Of a stretch of DNA of 64,000 nucleotides, positions 24,186 to 32,664 are shown one piece after another. Numbering within the stretch: the first letter of the stretch is position 1; each line of letters opens with the position of its first letter. The notes beneath the pieces are model-generated. The model had not been told where the DNA came from and did no database searches. It saw nothing but the letters and a program-made list of their open reading frames with translations. This stretch comes from Stenotrophomonas hibiscicola ATCC 19867 (GTDB taxonomy: Bacteria; Pseudomonadota; Gammaproteobacteria; Xanthomonadales; Xanthomonadaceae). The DNA lies in contig NZ_KB907499.1 in assembly GCF_000382065.1 (NCBI RefSeq), positions 630,592-694,591 on the forward strand, read 5' to 3'. A program made the position numbers and the translations under genes.

Positions 24186-25514
24186 TCAGCGGTCGCGCGG
24201 AAGTTTCTTTTCTTCGCGCAGCACGCCGAACGCGGCCAGGGTCATGAAGCCGGCCACCACCACGCCACCCATGAACACCACGTGCGAGCCGAACAGGGAC
24301 AGCCCCTTGTGCAGCCACGCAAAGCTCAGGTCCGCGCCCCGGTAGACCACCGTGTCGATCGCTGCGCCGGCCTTATAGCGCCACTGGCGGTCCACGCGGG
24401 TGTAGATGGTTTCGCGCGCCGGCTTGGCCAGCGCGAATTCACTGGCGCGGGTCATCACCTGCACCACCGCGACCATCAGCGGCATCGGCGAGGCCGCCAG
24501 CACCGAGAAGCCGATCAGGATCGCGAAACCAGGAATCAGCAGCGCCGGCGCAATGCCATGCCGGGACAGCAGCCAGCGGGTCAGGGCGAGCTGCATCAGC
24601 AGCGCCAGTGCGTTCACCGCCAGGTCGATACGCGAGAAGAAGGCCGTAGCAGCGCCTGCATCGTTGAATGCCTCACGCACGATGCTGGCCTGCTGGTTGT
24701 ACAGCAGGGTGCCCACGCCCACACCGAACACCACCATGATCGCCAGCCAGCGCAGCAGAGGTTCACGCACGATCAGTTTCAAGCCATCCAGCATGCTGCC
24801 GCCCATTGGCTTCTCGCCGGACACCAGTTGCTGCTCGCGTTCGCGCAGCACCGCCCAGTGCCGCAGCCGCCAGATGCACAACAGGCAGACGGCCAGGAAT
24901 CCCGCAGAGACCAGCATCAGGTTGGCGATACCCACGCGCTGCACCAGCGCACTGGTGATGATCGGACCGAGGAAGGCACCGACGGTGCCAGCCGCGCCGA
25001 TGTAACCGTAGAAAGCACGTGCCTGCGCGTTGGAAAACACATCGGCCATGAAGCTCCAGAACACCGCCACCGCGAACAGGTTGAAGACAGTGATCCAGAA
25101 AAAGAACGCCATGCCGCGGCCCGGCACACCGCTATCGAACAGTACGTAGAAGCCCAGCAGGGTGACGATGAAGAACCCATACACCGCCGGCAGGAACACC
25201 CGCCGCGGGAACCGGCTGACCAGCCAGCCGTACACCGGCTGCAGCACCAGCATGATCACGAACACGCAGGAAAACAGGAACTGCAGGACAAAGTCCTTCA
25301 ACGCGATGCCATGGCTGGCGAACCAGGCGATCAGCACTGGCGGGAACACCGTTTCCAGGTCCGCCGAGGCAGCCATCGCCTCACGCACCGGGCGCAGCAC
25401 GTAGTAGCCGCTGAGCAGGCAGAAGAAGTACAGGAACGACCACCACAGCGCCGGCGACTCACGTAGTGCCGCCGTCAGCCCACGCAGCGGCCCCTTGCCC
25501 TTCACCGCGCTCAC
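24186..25514 (-). CDS. MFS-like transporter (NTP/NDP-exchange-like group)
   Basis: A 442-residue inner-membrane carrier with about twelve hydrophobic segments. The N-terminal motif LLSGYYVLRPVREAMA is typical of an MFS subgroup often annotated as NTP/NDP exchange transporters, and FWSFMADVFSNAQARAFYG matches it further on. The substrate is unknown. The start is GTG at 25514, with Shine-Dalgarno GAGGGA upstream. The open frame continues upstream to 25679, but that part is Cys/His/Arg-rich and has no hydrophobic segment, so it is not used. Confidence 0.82.
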   Translation of the reverse strand: MSAVKGKGPLRGLTAALRESPALWWSFLYFFCLLSGYYVLRPVREAMAASADLETVFPPVLIAWFASHGIALKDFVLQFLFSCVFVIMLVLQPVYGWLVSRFPRRVFLPAVYGFFIVTLLGFYVLFDSGVPGRGMAFFFWITVFNLFAVAVFWSFMADVFSNAQARAFYGYIGAAGTVGAFLGPIITSALVQRVGIANLMLVSAGFLAVCLLCIWRLRHWAVLREREQQLVSGEKPMGGSMLDGLKLIVREPLLRWLAIMVVFGVGVGTLLYNQQASIVREAFNDAGAATAFFSRIDLAVNALALLMQLALTRWLLSRHGIAPALLIPGFAILIGFSVLAASPMPLMVAVVQVMTRASEFALAKPARETIYTRVDRQWRYKAGAAIDTVVYRGADLSFAWLHKGLSLFGSHVVFMGGVVVAGFMTLAAFGVLREEKKLPRDR

Positions 25515-25737
25515 GCGGCGTCCCTCGCCAGAAGACGGCGGTTGGACAGCGGCATGGCAGGCTCCGGGGCGGTGAAGCGCGTACGTTAGCCAATGCACTG
25601 CAACATCGCCAGCGTGACGCGCGCACCGATGGCCGCAACGTAGTGGCATGAGAGGCAGGAACGACACGTTCGGACACACTTCCAGAGCGTCAAAATGCCA
25701 ACTTTTTCAACGAGATGCGCATTCATCTTCGCTTTGT

Positions 25738-25767
25738 TTGTGCACAGGGGAAAAGCGGCGCTAGAAT
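25738..25767 (+). promoter_or_regulatory. Probable promoter of the serine hydrolase gene
   Basis: TTGTGC (25738-25743), an 18-base spacer and TAGAAT (25762-25767), 31 bases before the start codon, in a locally AT-rich stretch. Confidence 0.55.
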
Positions 25768-25798
25768 CGCCATCAGCAGTCGCGCACGGGTCCAACCG

Positions 25799-27202
25799 AT
25801 GAAAAAGAACAGCCTGCGTCGTCCGATCCGATCGGCGGCCACCGGTTTGCTGGGCATGTTGATGCCCGTTGCCTTGTCCACCACCGCGCAGACCCCGCCG
25901 GCGTTGCCGCCGATGCCGACCAACATCGAAACTGCTGCGGGTCCCACCGTCGCCCACACCCAGCCGGCGGCCTACCGCACCGGCCTGGTGCCCCGCGTGC
26001 AGGCCCCGGCGCCCGGCTTCAACGTCGCCAACATCGAATCGATGGCGCAGCAGCTCACCTATGGCGAACGCGTGCCGGGCATGGCGGTGGCGATCGTGCA
26101 GGGCGGCCGTATCCTCAGCGCGCGCGGCTATGGCGTCACCGACGTCAACAATCCGCTGCCAGTTGATGCGCACACCGTGTTCCGCCTGGCCTCGCTGTCC
26201 AAGGCCTTCGCCGGCACCATGGCCGGCCTGCTGGTCAACGACGGCACGCTGCGCTGGGACAGCAAGGTCACCGACTACGTGCCGGGTTTCCGCCTGAACT
26301 CGCCGGAAGCCACTGATCGCCTGACCGTGGCCGACGTGCTCAGCCATCGCGTCGGCCTGCCGTACAACGCCTACGACCGCGACATCGAAGGCAACGCCGA
26401 GTACTACGCGTTGACCCAGAAACTGGCCAACACCAGCCTGAAGTGCCTGCCGGGCGAGTGCTATGCCTACCAGAACGTGGCCTTCAGCCTGATCGGCGAT
26501 GTCGTCTACGCGGCCTCCGGCAGCTTCTACGAGCAGTCGGTCGAGCGCCGTATCTTCAAGCCGCTGGGCATGAACGATGCCAGCCTCGGCCTGGCCGGCA
26601 TCCAGGCCAGCTCGCGCTGGGCGCGTCCGCACGTGCGCAGCCGCAACGGCTGGGTCTCGCTGACGCCGAAGCCGACCTACTACCGGGTCGCCCCGGCGGC
26701 CGGCGTCAATGCCAGTGCCAGCGACATGGCGCAGTGGCTGCTCGCCCACACCGGCCACCGCCCCGACGTGCTGCCGGCACCGCTGCTGGCCACGCTGCAT
26801 TCGAGCCTGATCAGCACCCCCGGCGAGATGCGTTCAGGCTGGCGCCGTGAGCGCCTGCATTCGGCGGGCTATGCCCTGGGCTGGCGCACCTTCGACTACG
26901 CCGGCCACGACGTGGTGTTCCATGCCGGTGCCGTACAGGGTTACCGCGGCCTGGTCGCGCTGGTGCCGGAACGCGATCTGGGCATCGCCATCATGTGGAA
27001 CGGCGAAAGCAGCCTGCCCAGCGGCCTGCTGCCGACCGTGCTCGACTCCGCGCTCGGCCTGCCGGCGCAGCGCTGGCTGGACGTGGACACCGACTTCGGC
27101 AGCGACAACCTGATGGCCGAGGGCAGCAGCCCTGCGCAGCAGCAGGACAAGCGCAAGGGCAAGGGCGCCTCGAGCAACCGCGCGGTGGCTTCCCCGCGCT
27201 GA
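25799..27202 (+). CDS. Periplasmic serine hydrolase, class C beta-lactamase-like
   Basis: A 467-residue beta-lactamase/transpeptidase-like protein. An N-terminal export signal follows the start MKKNSLRRP (28 codons inside the longest open frame). The active-site SxxK is SLSK at residues 132-135 within RLASLSKAF. The second motif YQN starts at residue 224, and HAG at residue 375 takes the place of KTG. HAG and the Lys/Arg-rich C-terminal tail point to an esterase or DD-peptidase-like enzyme rather than a true AmpC. It is not one of the known S. maltophilia beta-lactamases L1 or L2. A strong terminator follows. Confidence 0.85.
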   Translation: MKKNSLRRPIRSAATGLLGMLMPVALSTTAQTPPALPPMPTNIETAAGPTVAHTQPAAYRTGLVPRVQAPAPGFNVANIESMAQQLTYGERVPGMAVAIVQGGRILSARGYGVTDVNNPLPVDAHTVFRLASLSKAFAGTMAGLLVNDGTLRWDSKVTDYVPGFRLNSPEATDRLTVADVLSHRVGLPYNAYDRDIEGNAEYYALTQKLANTSLKCLPGECYAYQNVAFSLIGDVVYAASGSFYEQSVERRIFKPLGMNDASLGLAGIQASSRWARPHVRSRNGWVSLTPKPTYYRVAPAAGVNASASDMAQWLLAHTGHRPDVLPAPLLATLHSSLISTPGEMRSGWRRERLHSAGYALGWRTFDYAGHDVVFHAGAVQGYRGLVALVPERDLGIAIMWNGESSLPSGLLPTVLDSALGLPAQRWLDVDTDFGSDNLMAEGSSPAQQQDKRKGKGASSNRAVASPR

Positions 27203-27227
27203 TCCGGCGGGCTCGACCGTGAGCATC

Positions 27228-27256
27228 AAGGGCGGCCTGGGGGCCGCCCTTTTTGT
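27228..27256 (+). terminator. Rho-independent terminator of the serine hydrolase gene
   Basis: A 10-bp stem AAGGGCGGCC/GGCCGCCCTT with loop TGGG, running into TTTT. Confidence 0.9.
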
Positions 27257-27262
27257 TGTTTT

Positions 27263-27290
27263 GTAGGACCTGGCCATGCCCGGCCAGCTC
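27263..27290 (+). repeat. SMAG-like palindrome
   Basis: GTAG followed by CCTGGCCATGCCCGGCCAG, which folds on itself. A degenerate GTAG-type unit. Confidence 0.5.
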
Positions 27291-27375
27291 GGAAGACAGG
27301 CCCCTGCTCCACAGATGCAGCGCGTCAAACGTCAGAAAGGCAGTCGGCCATGGCTCGGTGCTGGCAATGGCCCCA

Positions 27376-27417
27376 TAAAAAAACCCCCTCCCCGCTGGGC
27401 AGCCAGGGAAGGGGTTT
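27376..27417 (-). terminator. Rho-independent terminator of the H1-like gene
   Basis: On the reverse strand, a long imperfect stem with loop CTGC is followed by a T-run of seven. It begins about 25 bases after the stop. Confidence 0.85.
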
Positions 27418-27441
27418 CAGGATGCGGCTATCGGGAAGTAC

Positions 27442-27936
27442 TTAGATCAGCGGTGCCGGGGTTGCCGGCAGAGCGACCGGAGCGGCCTTCTTCTTGCGGG
27501 CGGCCGGCTTGCGCTTGGCAACCTTCTTCGCTGCCTTCTTCGGGGCAGCCTTCTTGGTGGCCTTCTTCGCGGTCTTCTTCACTGCCTTCTTGGCGGTCTT
27601 CTTGACGGCCTTCTTGGCAGTTGCCTTCTTCGCGACCTTCTTGGCCGGCTTGCGGGCCGTTGCCTTCTTGGCAGTCTTCTTGGTGGCCTTCTTGGCTACC
27701 TTCTTGGTGGCCTTCTTGGCAGTGGACTTCTTGGCGACCTTCTTCGCCGCCTTCTTCACTGCCTTCTTCGCAGTGGCCTTCTTGGCGACCTTCTTCGCAG
27801 CCTTCTTCACCGCCTTCTTGGCAGTCGCCTTCTTCGCGACCTTCTTCACTGCCTTCTTGGCAGCGGCCTTCTTCGCGACCTTCTTCACCGCTTTCTTGGC
27901 GGCGGGCTTTTTCTTCGCAGCTTTCTTGGTTGCCAT
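27442..27936 (-). CDS. Histone H1-like Lys/Ala-rich DNA-binding protein
   Basis: A 164-residue protein made almost wholly of Ala, Lys, Val and Thr in tandem blocks such as KKAVKKVAKKA, like the C-terminal tail of eukaryotic histone H1 and bacterial H1-like proteins. It is expected to bind DNA by charge and condense it. A neutral Pro/Ala tail (APVALPATPAPLI) ends the protein. The start MATKKAAKK has a strong Shine-Dalgarno (GAGGAG, 9 bases upstream), so the 90 further open codons upstream are not used. The matching DNA is a tandem array prone to repeat-number change. Confidence 0.9.
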   Translation of the reverse strand: MATKKAAKKKPAAKKAVKKVAKKAAAKKAVKKVAKKATAKKAVKKAAKKVAKKATAKKAVKKAAKKVAKKSTAKKATKKVAKKATKKTAKKATARKPAKKVAKKATAKKAVKKTAKKAVKKTAKKATKKAAPKKAAKKVAKRKPAARKKKAAPVALPATPAPLI

Positions 27937-28221
27937 GGGATGGCTCCTCGTCAGTGATAGGGAGTTGAAACGCCCAGGTGGATCAAACCCGCGGATGCTG
28001 CGTGCGGGGACCGCCGGCGCGTCAGGCGCGCCGTTACGGATGCGGCAATGCCAGCCTCGATCGGCGGAGCGGGCATCGGAACGGGAGTTGCCTTGCATTT
28101 CTCCGGGGGAAGCGGGGCCATGTCCACCGTCATCAGGGTCGCGGTGGTCTTGAAGGGGCTGCTTCGCATCGGACGATTGATTCTGCGCACTCGGTTGGGC
28201 AGGCAAGGTCTGCTGAGGCGA

Positions 28222-28250
28222 AACCTAATCACGGTTTTTTTTACTGTCAA
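28222..28250 (-). promoter_or_regulatory. Probable promoter of the H1-like gene
   Basis: On the reverse strand, a perfect TTGACA (28245-28250), a 17-base spacer containing A8, and TAGGTT (28222-28227). It implies a leader of about 280 bases. Confidence 0.5.
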
Positions 28251-28258
28251 CAACCCCC

Positions 28259-28278
28259 GCGAAAAATTTTCACATCCG
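28259..28278. repeat. Direct repeat, first copy
   Basis: GCGAAAAATTTTCACATCCG; 18 of 20 bases are identical to 28507-28526, 248 bases away in the same direction. Function unknown; possible regulator site. Confidence 0.7.
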
Positions 28279-28506
28279 CGCCATCCATGGTGGTGCCTGC
28301 ACGGTCGCCACGCTCCGCGCTCGACGACCGCCGAAGCGCCACGCACGCATGCTGCCTGCAGCAACAACCATGCAAGCGTTGAACAAAAAGTACTTGAAAT
28401 AAGCACTCTGCGCAGATGCATGCACGTCGGTGGCCACTGCGTCCACACATCGCCAGCACCGGCTGCCGCTGGCACCAACGCCAGCACAACGGCGCCGCAA
28501 CGGGGG

Positions 28507-28526
28507 GCAAAAAGTTTTCACATCCG
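28507..28526. repeat. Direct repeat, second copy
   Basis: GCAAAAAGTTTTCACATCCG, the partner of 28259-28278. Confidence 0.7.
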
Positions 28527-28660
28527 AGTACGTCGGCGCGGGGCGGAAACGCGGATTTGCGCAAAACTGCGCACGCCGATCGGCACCGATTGTCAGTCCG
28601 CTGATGCCACGCCGAGGGTGCCAAGCGAACCGGCCGTCATGAGTCCGACGCACTCGCCAA

Positions 28661-28691
28661 AACGAAAACGGCCACCCGAAGGTGGCCGTTT
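28661..28691 (-). terminator. Rho-independent terminator of gcvT-gcvH
   Basis: On the reverse strand, the stem AAACGGCCAC/GTGGCCGTTT with a short apical loop, followed by TCGTTTT, 20 bases after gcvH. Confidence 0.85.
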
Positions 28692-28710
28692 CAGAATCCG
28701 CAAGCGCGAC

Positions 28711-29106
28711 TCAGTGGTCGTCGCTCTCCAGGACTTCGGCGTACGCGTCCGGATCCAGCAGATCGTTGACCTCTTCGGCGTTGGCCAGTTCGACCACGAA
28801 CATCCAGCCTTCGCCGTAGGCATCTTCGTTGATGGTTTCCGGCTTGTCGGACAGGGCCGAGTTGACCTCGACGACCTTGCCGCTGATCGGGCTGTAGACG
28901 TCCGAGGCGGCCTTCACCGACTCGACAACGGCGATCTGTTCGCCGGCCTTGGCCTCGGCGCCGACTTCGGGCAGTTCGACGTAGACCAGGTCACCCAGCA
29001 GGCCCTGGGCGTGGTCGGAAATACCGACGGTGACGCGGCCATTGCCTTCGACACGGGCCCACTCATGGGACTTGAGGAACTTGAGGTCGCCGGGGATCTC
29101 GCTCAT
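28711..29106 (-). CDS. gcvH: Glycine cleavage system H protein
   Basis: A 131-residue lipoyl carrier that shuttles the aminomethyl group of glycine between the P, T and L proteins. The lipoylated lysine is Lys65 in [25 protein letters not shown] and the C-terminal [10 protein letters not shown] are also typical. Full length. The start MSEIPGD at 29106 is used; the open frame runs upstream without support. It lies 94 bases downstream of gcvT in the same direction and ends at a terminator, so it is the last gene of the unit. Confidence 0.97.
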   Translation of the reverse strand: MSEIPGDLKFLKSHEWARVEGNGRVTVGISDHAQGLLGDLVYVELPEVGAEAKAGEQIAVVESVKAASDVYSPISGKVVEVNSALSDKPETINEDAYGEGWMFVVELANAEEVNDLLDPDAYAEVLESDDH

Positions 29107-29200
29107 GGGACTGCTCCAGAGATATGCAGGGGGTGGAAAAAACGGGGCTAGTGTAACCAACCGGCCGCCACTGCTGTCAGTGACGACCGGCACGTTCGGA

Positions 29201-30313
29201 TCAGGCGTCGGCGAGCACGCCGGGCTGGGCCTGGCCTTCGCGCACGAACGGGAACTTGACCACGCGTACCGGCACCTGCCGGCCGCGGATGTCGACGGTG
29301 ACCTGGCCGAGTTCACCGGCCGGCACGCGGGCGAAGGCGATGCCCTTGGCCAGCGTCGGCGAGAAGGTGCCGGACAGGATCTCGCCCTCGCCGCTGGCCG
29401 TCGTCACTGCCTGGCCGTGGCGCAGCACGCCCTTTTCGTCCATCACCAGGCCGATCATCTGGCGCGCGGTGCCGGCAGCCTTCTGCGCTTCCAGCGCGCC
29501 GCGGCCGATGAAGTCGCGGGCTTCGTCCAGCGACACGGTCCAGGCCAATGCTGCCTCATATGGGCTGATCTCTTCGTCCATGTCCTGGCCGTACAGGTTC
29601 ATGCCGGCTTCCAGGCGCAGCGTGTCGCGCGCGCCGAGGCCTGCCGGCTTCACGCCTGCCGCCAGCAGGCGGTTCCAGAACGCGACCACGGCATCCTGCG
29701 GCAGCAGGATTTCGAAGCCGTCTTCGCCGGTGTAGCCGGTGCGGGCGACAAACAGCTCGACGCCATCGTCGGACTGCACCTGCAGGGCGGCGAAGCGGCC
29801 CAGCTTGGTCAGCGCGGCGCGGTCGGCTTCGCGGGCCAGGCTGATGACGATGTCGCGCGCCTGCGGCCCCTGCACGGCCAGGATGGCCAGGTCCGGACGC
29901 TGCTCGACGGACACGCCGAACGGTGCGGCCTGCTCACGCAGCCAGGCCAGATCCTTTTCGCGGGTCGAGGCATTGACCACCATGCGGAAGAAGTCGTCGC
30001 CCAGGTAGTAGACGATCAGGTCGTCGATGACGCCGCCACGGGGATTCAGCATGCACGAGTACAGTGCCTTGCCGGTGACCTTCAGCTTGTCGATCGAGTT
30101 GGCCAGCAGGCGGCGCAGGAACGGCTTGACCTGCTCACCGCGCAGATCGACCACGGTCATGTGGCTGACGTCGAACACACCGGACTCACGGCGCACCAGG
30201 TGGTGCTCGTCCAGCTGCGAGCCGTAGTGGATGGGCATGTCCCAACCCCCGAAATCGACCATCTTGGCGCCAAGGGCGCGGTGGGTATCGTTGAGCAGCG
30301 TCTTCTGGGTCAT
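29201..30313 (-). CDS. gcvT: Aminomethyltransferase (glycine cleavage T protein)
   Basis: A 370-residue enzyme that passes the methylene group from H protein to tetrahydrofolate and releases ammonia. Markers are [11 protein letters not shown] near the start, [22 protein letters not shown] and [17 protein letters not shown]. The start MTQKTLL at 30313 is preferred over one nine codons upstream. It forms a unit with gcvH; the P protein gene is not in the window. I looked for a glycine riboswitch upstream and did not see one. Confidence 0.97.
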   Translation of the reverse strand: MTQKTLLNDTHRALGAKMVDFGGWDMPIHYGSQLDEHHLVRRESGVFDVSHMTVVDLRGEQVKPFLRRLLANSIDKLKVTGKALYSCMLNPRGGVIDDLIVYYLGDDFFRMVVNASTREKDLAWLREQAAPFGVSVEQRPDLAILAVQGPQARDIVISLAREADRAALTKLGRFAALQVQSDDGVELFVARTGYTGEDGFEILLPQDAVVAFWNRLLAAGVKPAGLGARDTLRLEAGMNLYGQDMDEEISPYEAALAWTVSLDEARDFIGRGALEAQKAAGTARQMIGLVMDEKGVLRHGQAVTTASGEGEILSGTFSPTLAKGIAFARVPAGELGQVTVDIRGRQVPVRVVKFPFVREGQAQPGVLADA

Positions 30314-30395
30314 GACCGGGTCCGGCAGCAGAGGAAACAAGAACCCCCATTATCCCAGATCGGTCACCCACAGGTCGCGCCGCAGCGCAGCGCCG

Positions 30396-30440
30396 GAGCC
30401 GAGCCCACGCGACGCCCGCACGAAGAGGCCCGGCTCTACA
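30396..30440. repeat. Degenerate SMAG-like palindrome
   Basis: GAGCCGAGCC at the left and GGCCCGGCTCTAC at the right pair imperfectly across about 20 bases, ending in CTAC (GTAG reversed). It lies between gcvT and the nfeD gene. Confidence 0.45.
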
Positions 30441-30879
30441 AGGAGCGGCCCGCAGCCTCAACCTGCAGCGTGCTGCCCTGTACCGCCAGCACCCGTACCC
30501 ACGTACCCGCCGGCAGCTCCGGGCCGCTCACCGGCCAGGACGCGTCATCGATGCTGACCCGGCCCTGCCCGCTGACGATGCCCTGCTGCAAGGGCACCAC
30601 CCGACCGACCAGCTGCTCGGCACGGCGGTTGAGCAACGGCGCATCGCTGGGCCGCGCCCTTTTCCTGCCCCAGCGCCGGTAGCACTGGATCGAGACCACG
30701 CTCAGCACGACGAAGGCAACGACCTGCCACAGCAACGGAATGCCGCTGAACACCGCAACCAGGACGAACACGGCCGCTGCGCCAATGCCGATCCACAGCA
30801 TGAACGCCCCGGGTGCCAACGCCTCTGCCGCGAACAGCAGCAGCGCCAACGCGCCCCAACCGACGACTTCCCAGCGCAT
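30436..30879 (-). CDS. NfeD-like membrane protein (short form)
   Basis: A 147-residue protein with two to three N-terminal membrane segments (about residues 8-65) and a C-terminal OB-fold NfeD domain (RAEQLVGRVVPLQQGIVSG...VSIDDASW...PAGTWVRVLAVQGSTLQVE). The serine protease part of long NfeD proteins is absent. Short forms work with the SPFH protein coded just upstream. Only one base separates it from that gene's stop codon, so the two are one operon, like ybbJ-qmcA of E. coli. Confidence 0.88.
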   Translation of the reverse strand: MRWEVVGWGALALLLFAAEALAPGAFMLWIGIGAAAVFVLVAVFSGIPLLWQVVAFVVLSVVSIQCYRRWGRKRARPSDAPLLNRRAEQLVGRVVPLQQGIVSGQGRVSIDDASWPVSGPELPAGTWVRVLAVQGSTLQVEAAGRSL

Positions 30880-30880
30880 G

Positions 30881-31840
30881 TCAGCCTCCGATCGGCGGTG
30901 GCCGCTTGCCTGCGGCCTTGGTGGTCTGGTCGCCCAGTGCCTGCTTGGCCAGTTCGGCCACGCCAGCGATCGAACCGATCACGCCGCTGGCCTCCATCGG
31001 CATCAGCACCAGCTTCTGGTTCGGCGAGCTGGCCAGTTCCTTGAACGCCTCGACGTACTTCTGGGCGACGAAGTAGTTGATCGCCTGCACGTCACCTTCG
31101 GCAATCGCCGCCGACACCATCTGGGTCGCCTTGGCTTCGGCCTCGGCCAGGCGCTCGCGGGCCTCCGCATCGCGGAACGCGGCTTCGCGACGGCCCTCAG
31201 CCTCCAGCACGGTAGCCTGCTTTTCGCCATCGGCGCGCAGGATCTCCGACTGGCGCGAACCCTCTGCCTCGAGGATCTGCGCGCGCTTCTCGCGCTCGGC
31301 CTTCATCTGCCGCGCCATCGCATCCAGCAGGTCGCGCGGCGGCTGGATGTCGCGGATCTCGATGCGGTTGACCTTCACGCCCCAGGGATTGGTGGCATGG
31401 TCGACCACGCTCAGCAGCTGGGCATTGATCACCTCGCGCTGGCTGAGCGATTCATCCAGGTCCATCGAGCCGATCACGGTACGGATGTTGGTCTGCACCA
31501 GGGCGATCATTGCCACTTCCAGATTCGCGACCTCATAAGCGGCCTTGGCAGCGTCCAGGACCTGGAAGAACACCACGCCGTCCACGCGCACGGCGGCGTT
31601 GTCCTTGGTGATCACTTCCTGGCTGGGCACATCCAGCACCTGCTCCATCATGTTCACCTTGCGCCCCACCCCGTACACGATCGGGATCAGGAAATGCAGG
31701 CCCGGCGTCATGGTGTGCGTGTAGCGCCCGAAGCGCTCGACGGTCCATTCGAAGCCCTGGGGCACCATCCGTACCGCTTTGAACAGGATGACCACGGCCA
31801 CGAAGGCCAGTACCACGGTAAAGAACATGGTCGGGAACAT
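30881..31840 (-). CDS. SPFH (stomatin/QmcA-like) membrane protein
   Basis: A 319-residue band-7 protein. One N-terminal membrane helix (residues 5-24) is followed by VPQGFEWTVERFGRY and the SPFH domain (PGLHFLIPIVYGVGRKVNMMEQ, NAAVRVDGVVFFQV). A long Ala/Glu/Arg-rich coiled coil follows (about 180-255), where it oligomerises. Family members form large rings in membrane microdomains and modulate FtsH-type proteases. It pairs with the short NfeD protein downstream. Confidence 0.92.
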   Translation of the reverse strand: MFPTMFFTVVLAFVAVVILFKAVRMVPQGFEWTVERFGRYTHTMTPGLHFLIPIVYGVGRKVNMMEQVLDVPSQEVITKDNAAVRVDGVVFFQVLDAAKAAYEVANLEVAMIALVQTNIRTVIGSMDLDESLSQREVINAQLLSVVDHATNPWGVKVNRIEIRDIQPPRDLLDAMARQMKAEREKRAQILEAEGSRQSEILRADGEKQATVLEAEGRREAAFRDAEARERLAEAEAKATQMVSAAIAEGDVQAINYFVAQKYVEAFKELASSPNQKLVLMPMEASGVIGSIAGVAELAKQALGDQTTKAAGKRPPPIGG

Positions 31841-31906
31841 CTCGCTTTCCTTATCTGTGACGTCCAGGCCCCAGCATAGCGCGTGAAGGCCACATTCACA
31901 GCGGAA

Positions 31907-32209
31907 CTACCAGGGCACGCGCCCGCGCAGGATGTCGGCGAACATCACCCAGTCGCCCATGAACGAGTACAGCGGATGCTGGAAGGTGGCCGGACGGTTC
32001 TTCTCGAAGAAGAAATGGCCGACCCAGGCGAATCCATAGCCGCAGGCCAGCGCAGCGAGCAACAGCATCGGCTGCCCGCGCAGGCCCGCTGCCATGACCA
32101 GCACCAGCACGCCGCAGCTGCCGATGAAGTGCAGCCGCCGCGAAACCGGGTGGCGGTGCTCGCTGAGATAGAACGGATAGAACTCGCGGAAGCTGGCGAA
32201 GCGGGACAT
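31907..32209 (-). CDS. Mpo1-like (DUF962) membrane protein
   Basis: A 100-residue protein with two to three hydrophobic segments. FASFREFYPFYLSEHRHPVS at the N-terminus and HFFFEKNRPATFQHPLYSFM carry the conserved histidines of the DUF962 family. Yeast Mpo1 is an iron-dependent dioxygenase of 2-hydroxy fatty acids; whether this protein has the same activity is not known. The start at 32209 (MSRFASF) is the first with family similarity. SMAG repeats lie just upstream. Confidence 0.85.
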   Translation of the reverse strand: MSRFASFREFYPFYLSEHRHPVSRRLHFIGSCGVLVLVMAAGLRGQPMLLLAALACGYGFAWVGHFFFEKNRPATFQHPLYSFMGDWVMFADILRGRVPW

Positions 32210-32268
32210 GCGCGTGCTCCGGGGACCAGGGCCGCCACCATCATGCACCATCGCTGCCCTTGCAGCAT

Positions 32269-32338
32269 CGAGCCATGCTCGGCTTGCGCGCGCCGGCGCA
32301 GTGGGAAGGAAGAGCGGCCGAGCATGGCTCGGCCCTAC
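32269..32338. repeat. SMAG repeat pair
   Basis: GAGCCATGCTCGGCT at the left, and the unit GCCGAGCATGGCTCGGCC plus CTAC at 32317-32338. They are inverted to each other in the gap between the DUF962 and YnfA-like genes. Confidence 0.7.
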
Positions 32339-32664
32339 ACCGATGAGGTGCGCGGACCGAACATGATCACTGCCATGCCGGCCAGGCACAGGGCGGCACC
32401 GAACAGGTCCCACCGGCTGGGACGGATGCCGTCGACCAGCCACAACCAGAACAGCGCCGTGCCGATGTAGACCCCACCGTAGGCGGCATAGACCCGCCCA
32501 CTGGCGGTCGGGTGCAGGGTCAGCAGCCAGGCGAACAGCGCCAGGCTGGCGGCCGCCGGCAGCAGCAGCCAGATGCTGCCGCCCTTGCGCAGCCACAGCC
32601 ACGGCAGATAGCAGCCGACGATCTCGGCCAGCGCGGTCAGCAGGAACAGGCCGAGTGTCTTCAC
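32335..32664 (-). CDS. YnfA/UPF0060 family membrane protein
   Basis: A 109-residue protein with four membrane segments. [16 protein letters not shown], then [19 protein letters not shown] and [14 protein letters not shown] are UPF0060 hallmarks. It resembles small multidrug resistance proteins; some relatives export drugs. The start is GTG at 32664, and the GTG overlaps the mazG stop by two bases, so it is coupled to mazG. Confidence 0.9.
   Translation of the reverse strand: MKTLGLFLLTALAEIVGCYLPWLWLRKGGSIWLLLPAAASLALFAWLLTLHPTASGRVYAAYGGVYIGTALFWLWLVDGIRPSRWDLFGAALCLAGMAVIMFGPRTSSV

Larger units (their letters stand above)
27937..28710. other. Long intergenic region between the H1-like gene and gcvH
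   Basis: A 774-base gap without a credible gene. It holds the H1-like promoter and a leader of about 280 bases, a pair of direct repeats (28259-28278, 28507-28526) and the gcvH terminator. Composition is more AT-rich around both repeats. Open frames crossing it on either strand show no recognisable product. Confidence 0.6.

Noticed and set aside
25799..27202. Known S. maltophilia beta-lactamase L2
   Set aside because: The protein has YQN and HAG motifs and is about 467 residues, unlike the class A L2 enzyme with SDN and KTG at about 300 residues.
27442..27936. Regular repeats suggesting a CRISPR array
   Set aside because: The period is 15-18 bases without spacers and it codes for Lys/Ala repeats of an H1-like protein.
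28251..28540. AT-rich islands with TTTTCACA as a possible replication origin
   Set aside because: No clear DnaA boxes (TTATCCACA), and no dnaA, dnaN or gyrB nearby.
28048..29151. A 367-codon plus-strand open frame through the 28 kb gap and gcvH
   Set aside because: It crosses a terminator and runs antisense to gcvH, with no domain and a changing composition.
29107..30400. Glycine riboswitch before gcvT or gcvH
   Set aside because: I looked for the paired conserved cores upstream of both genes and did not find them.
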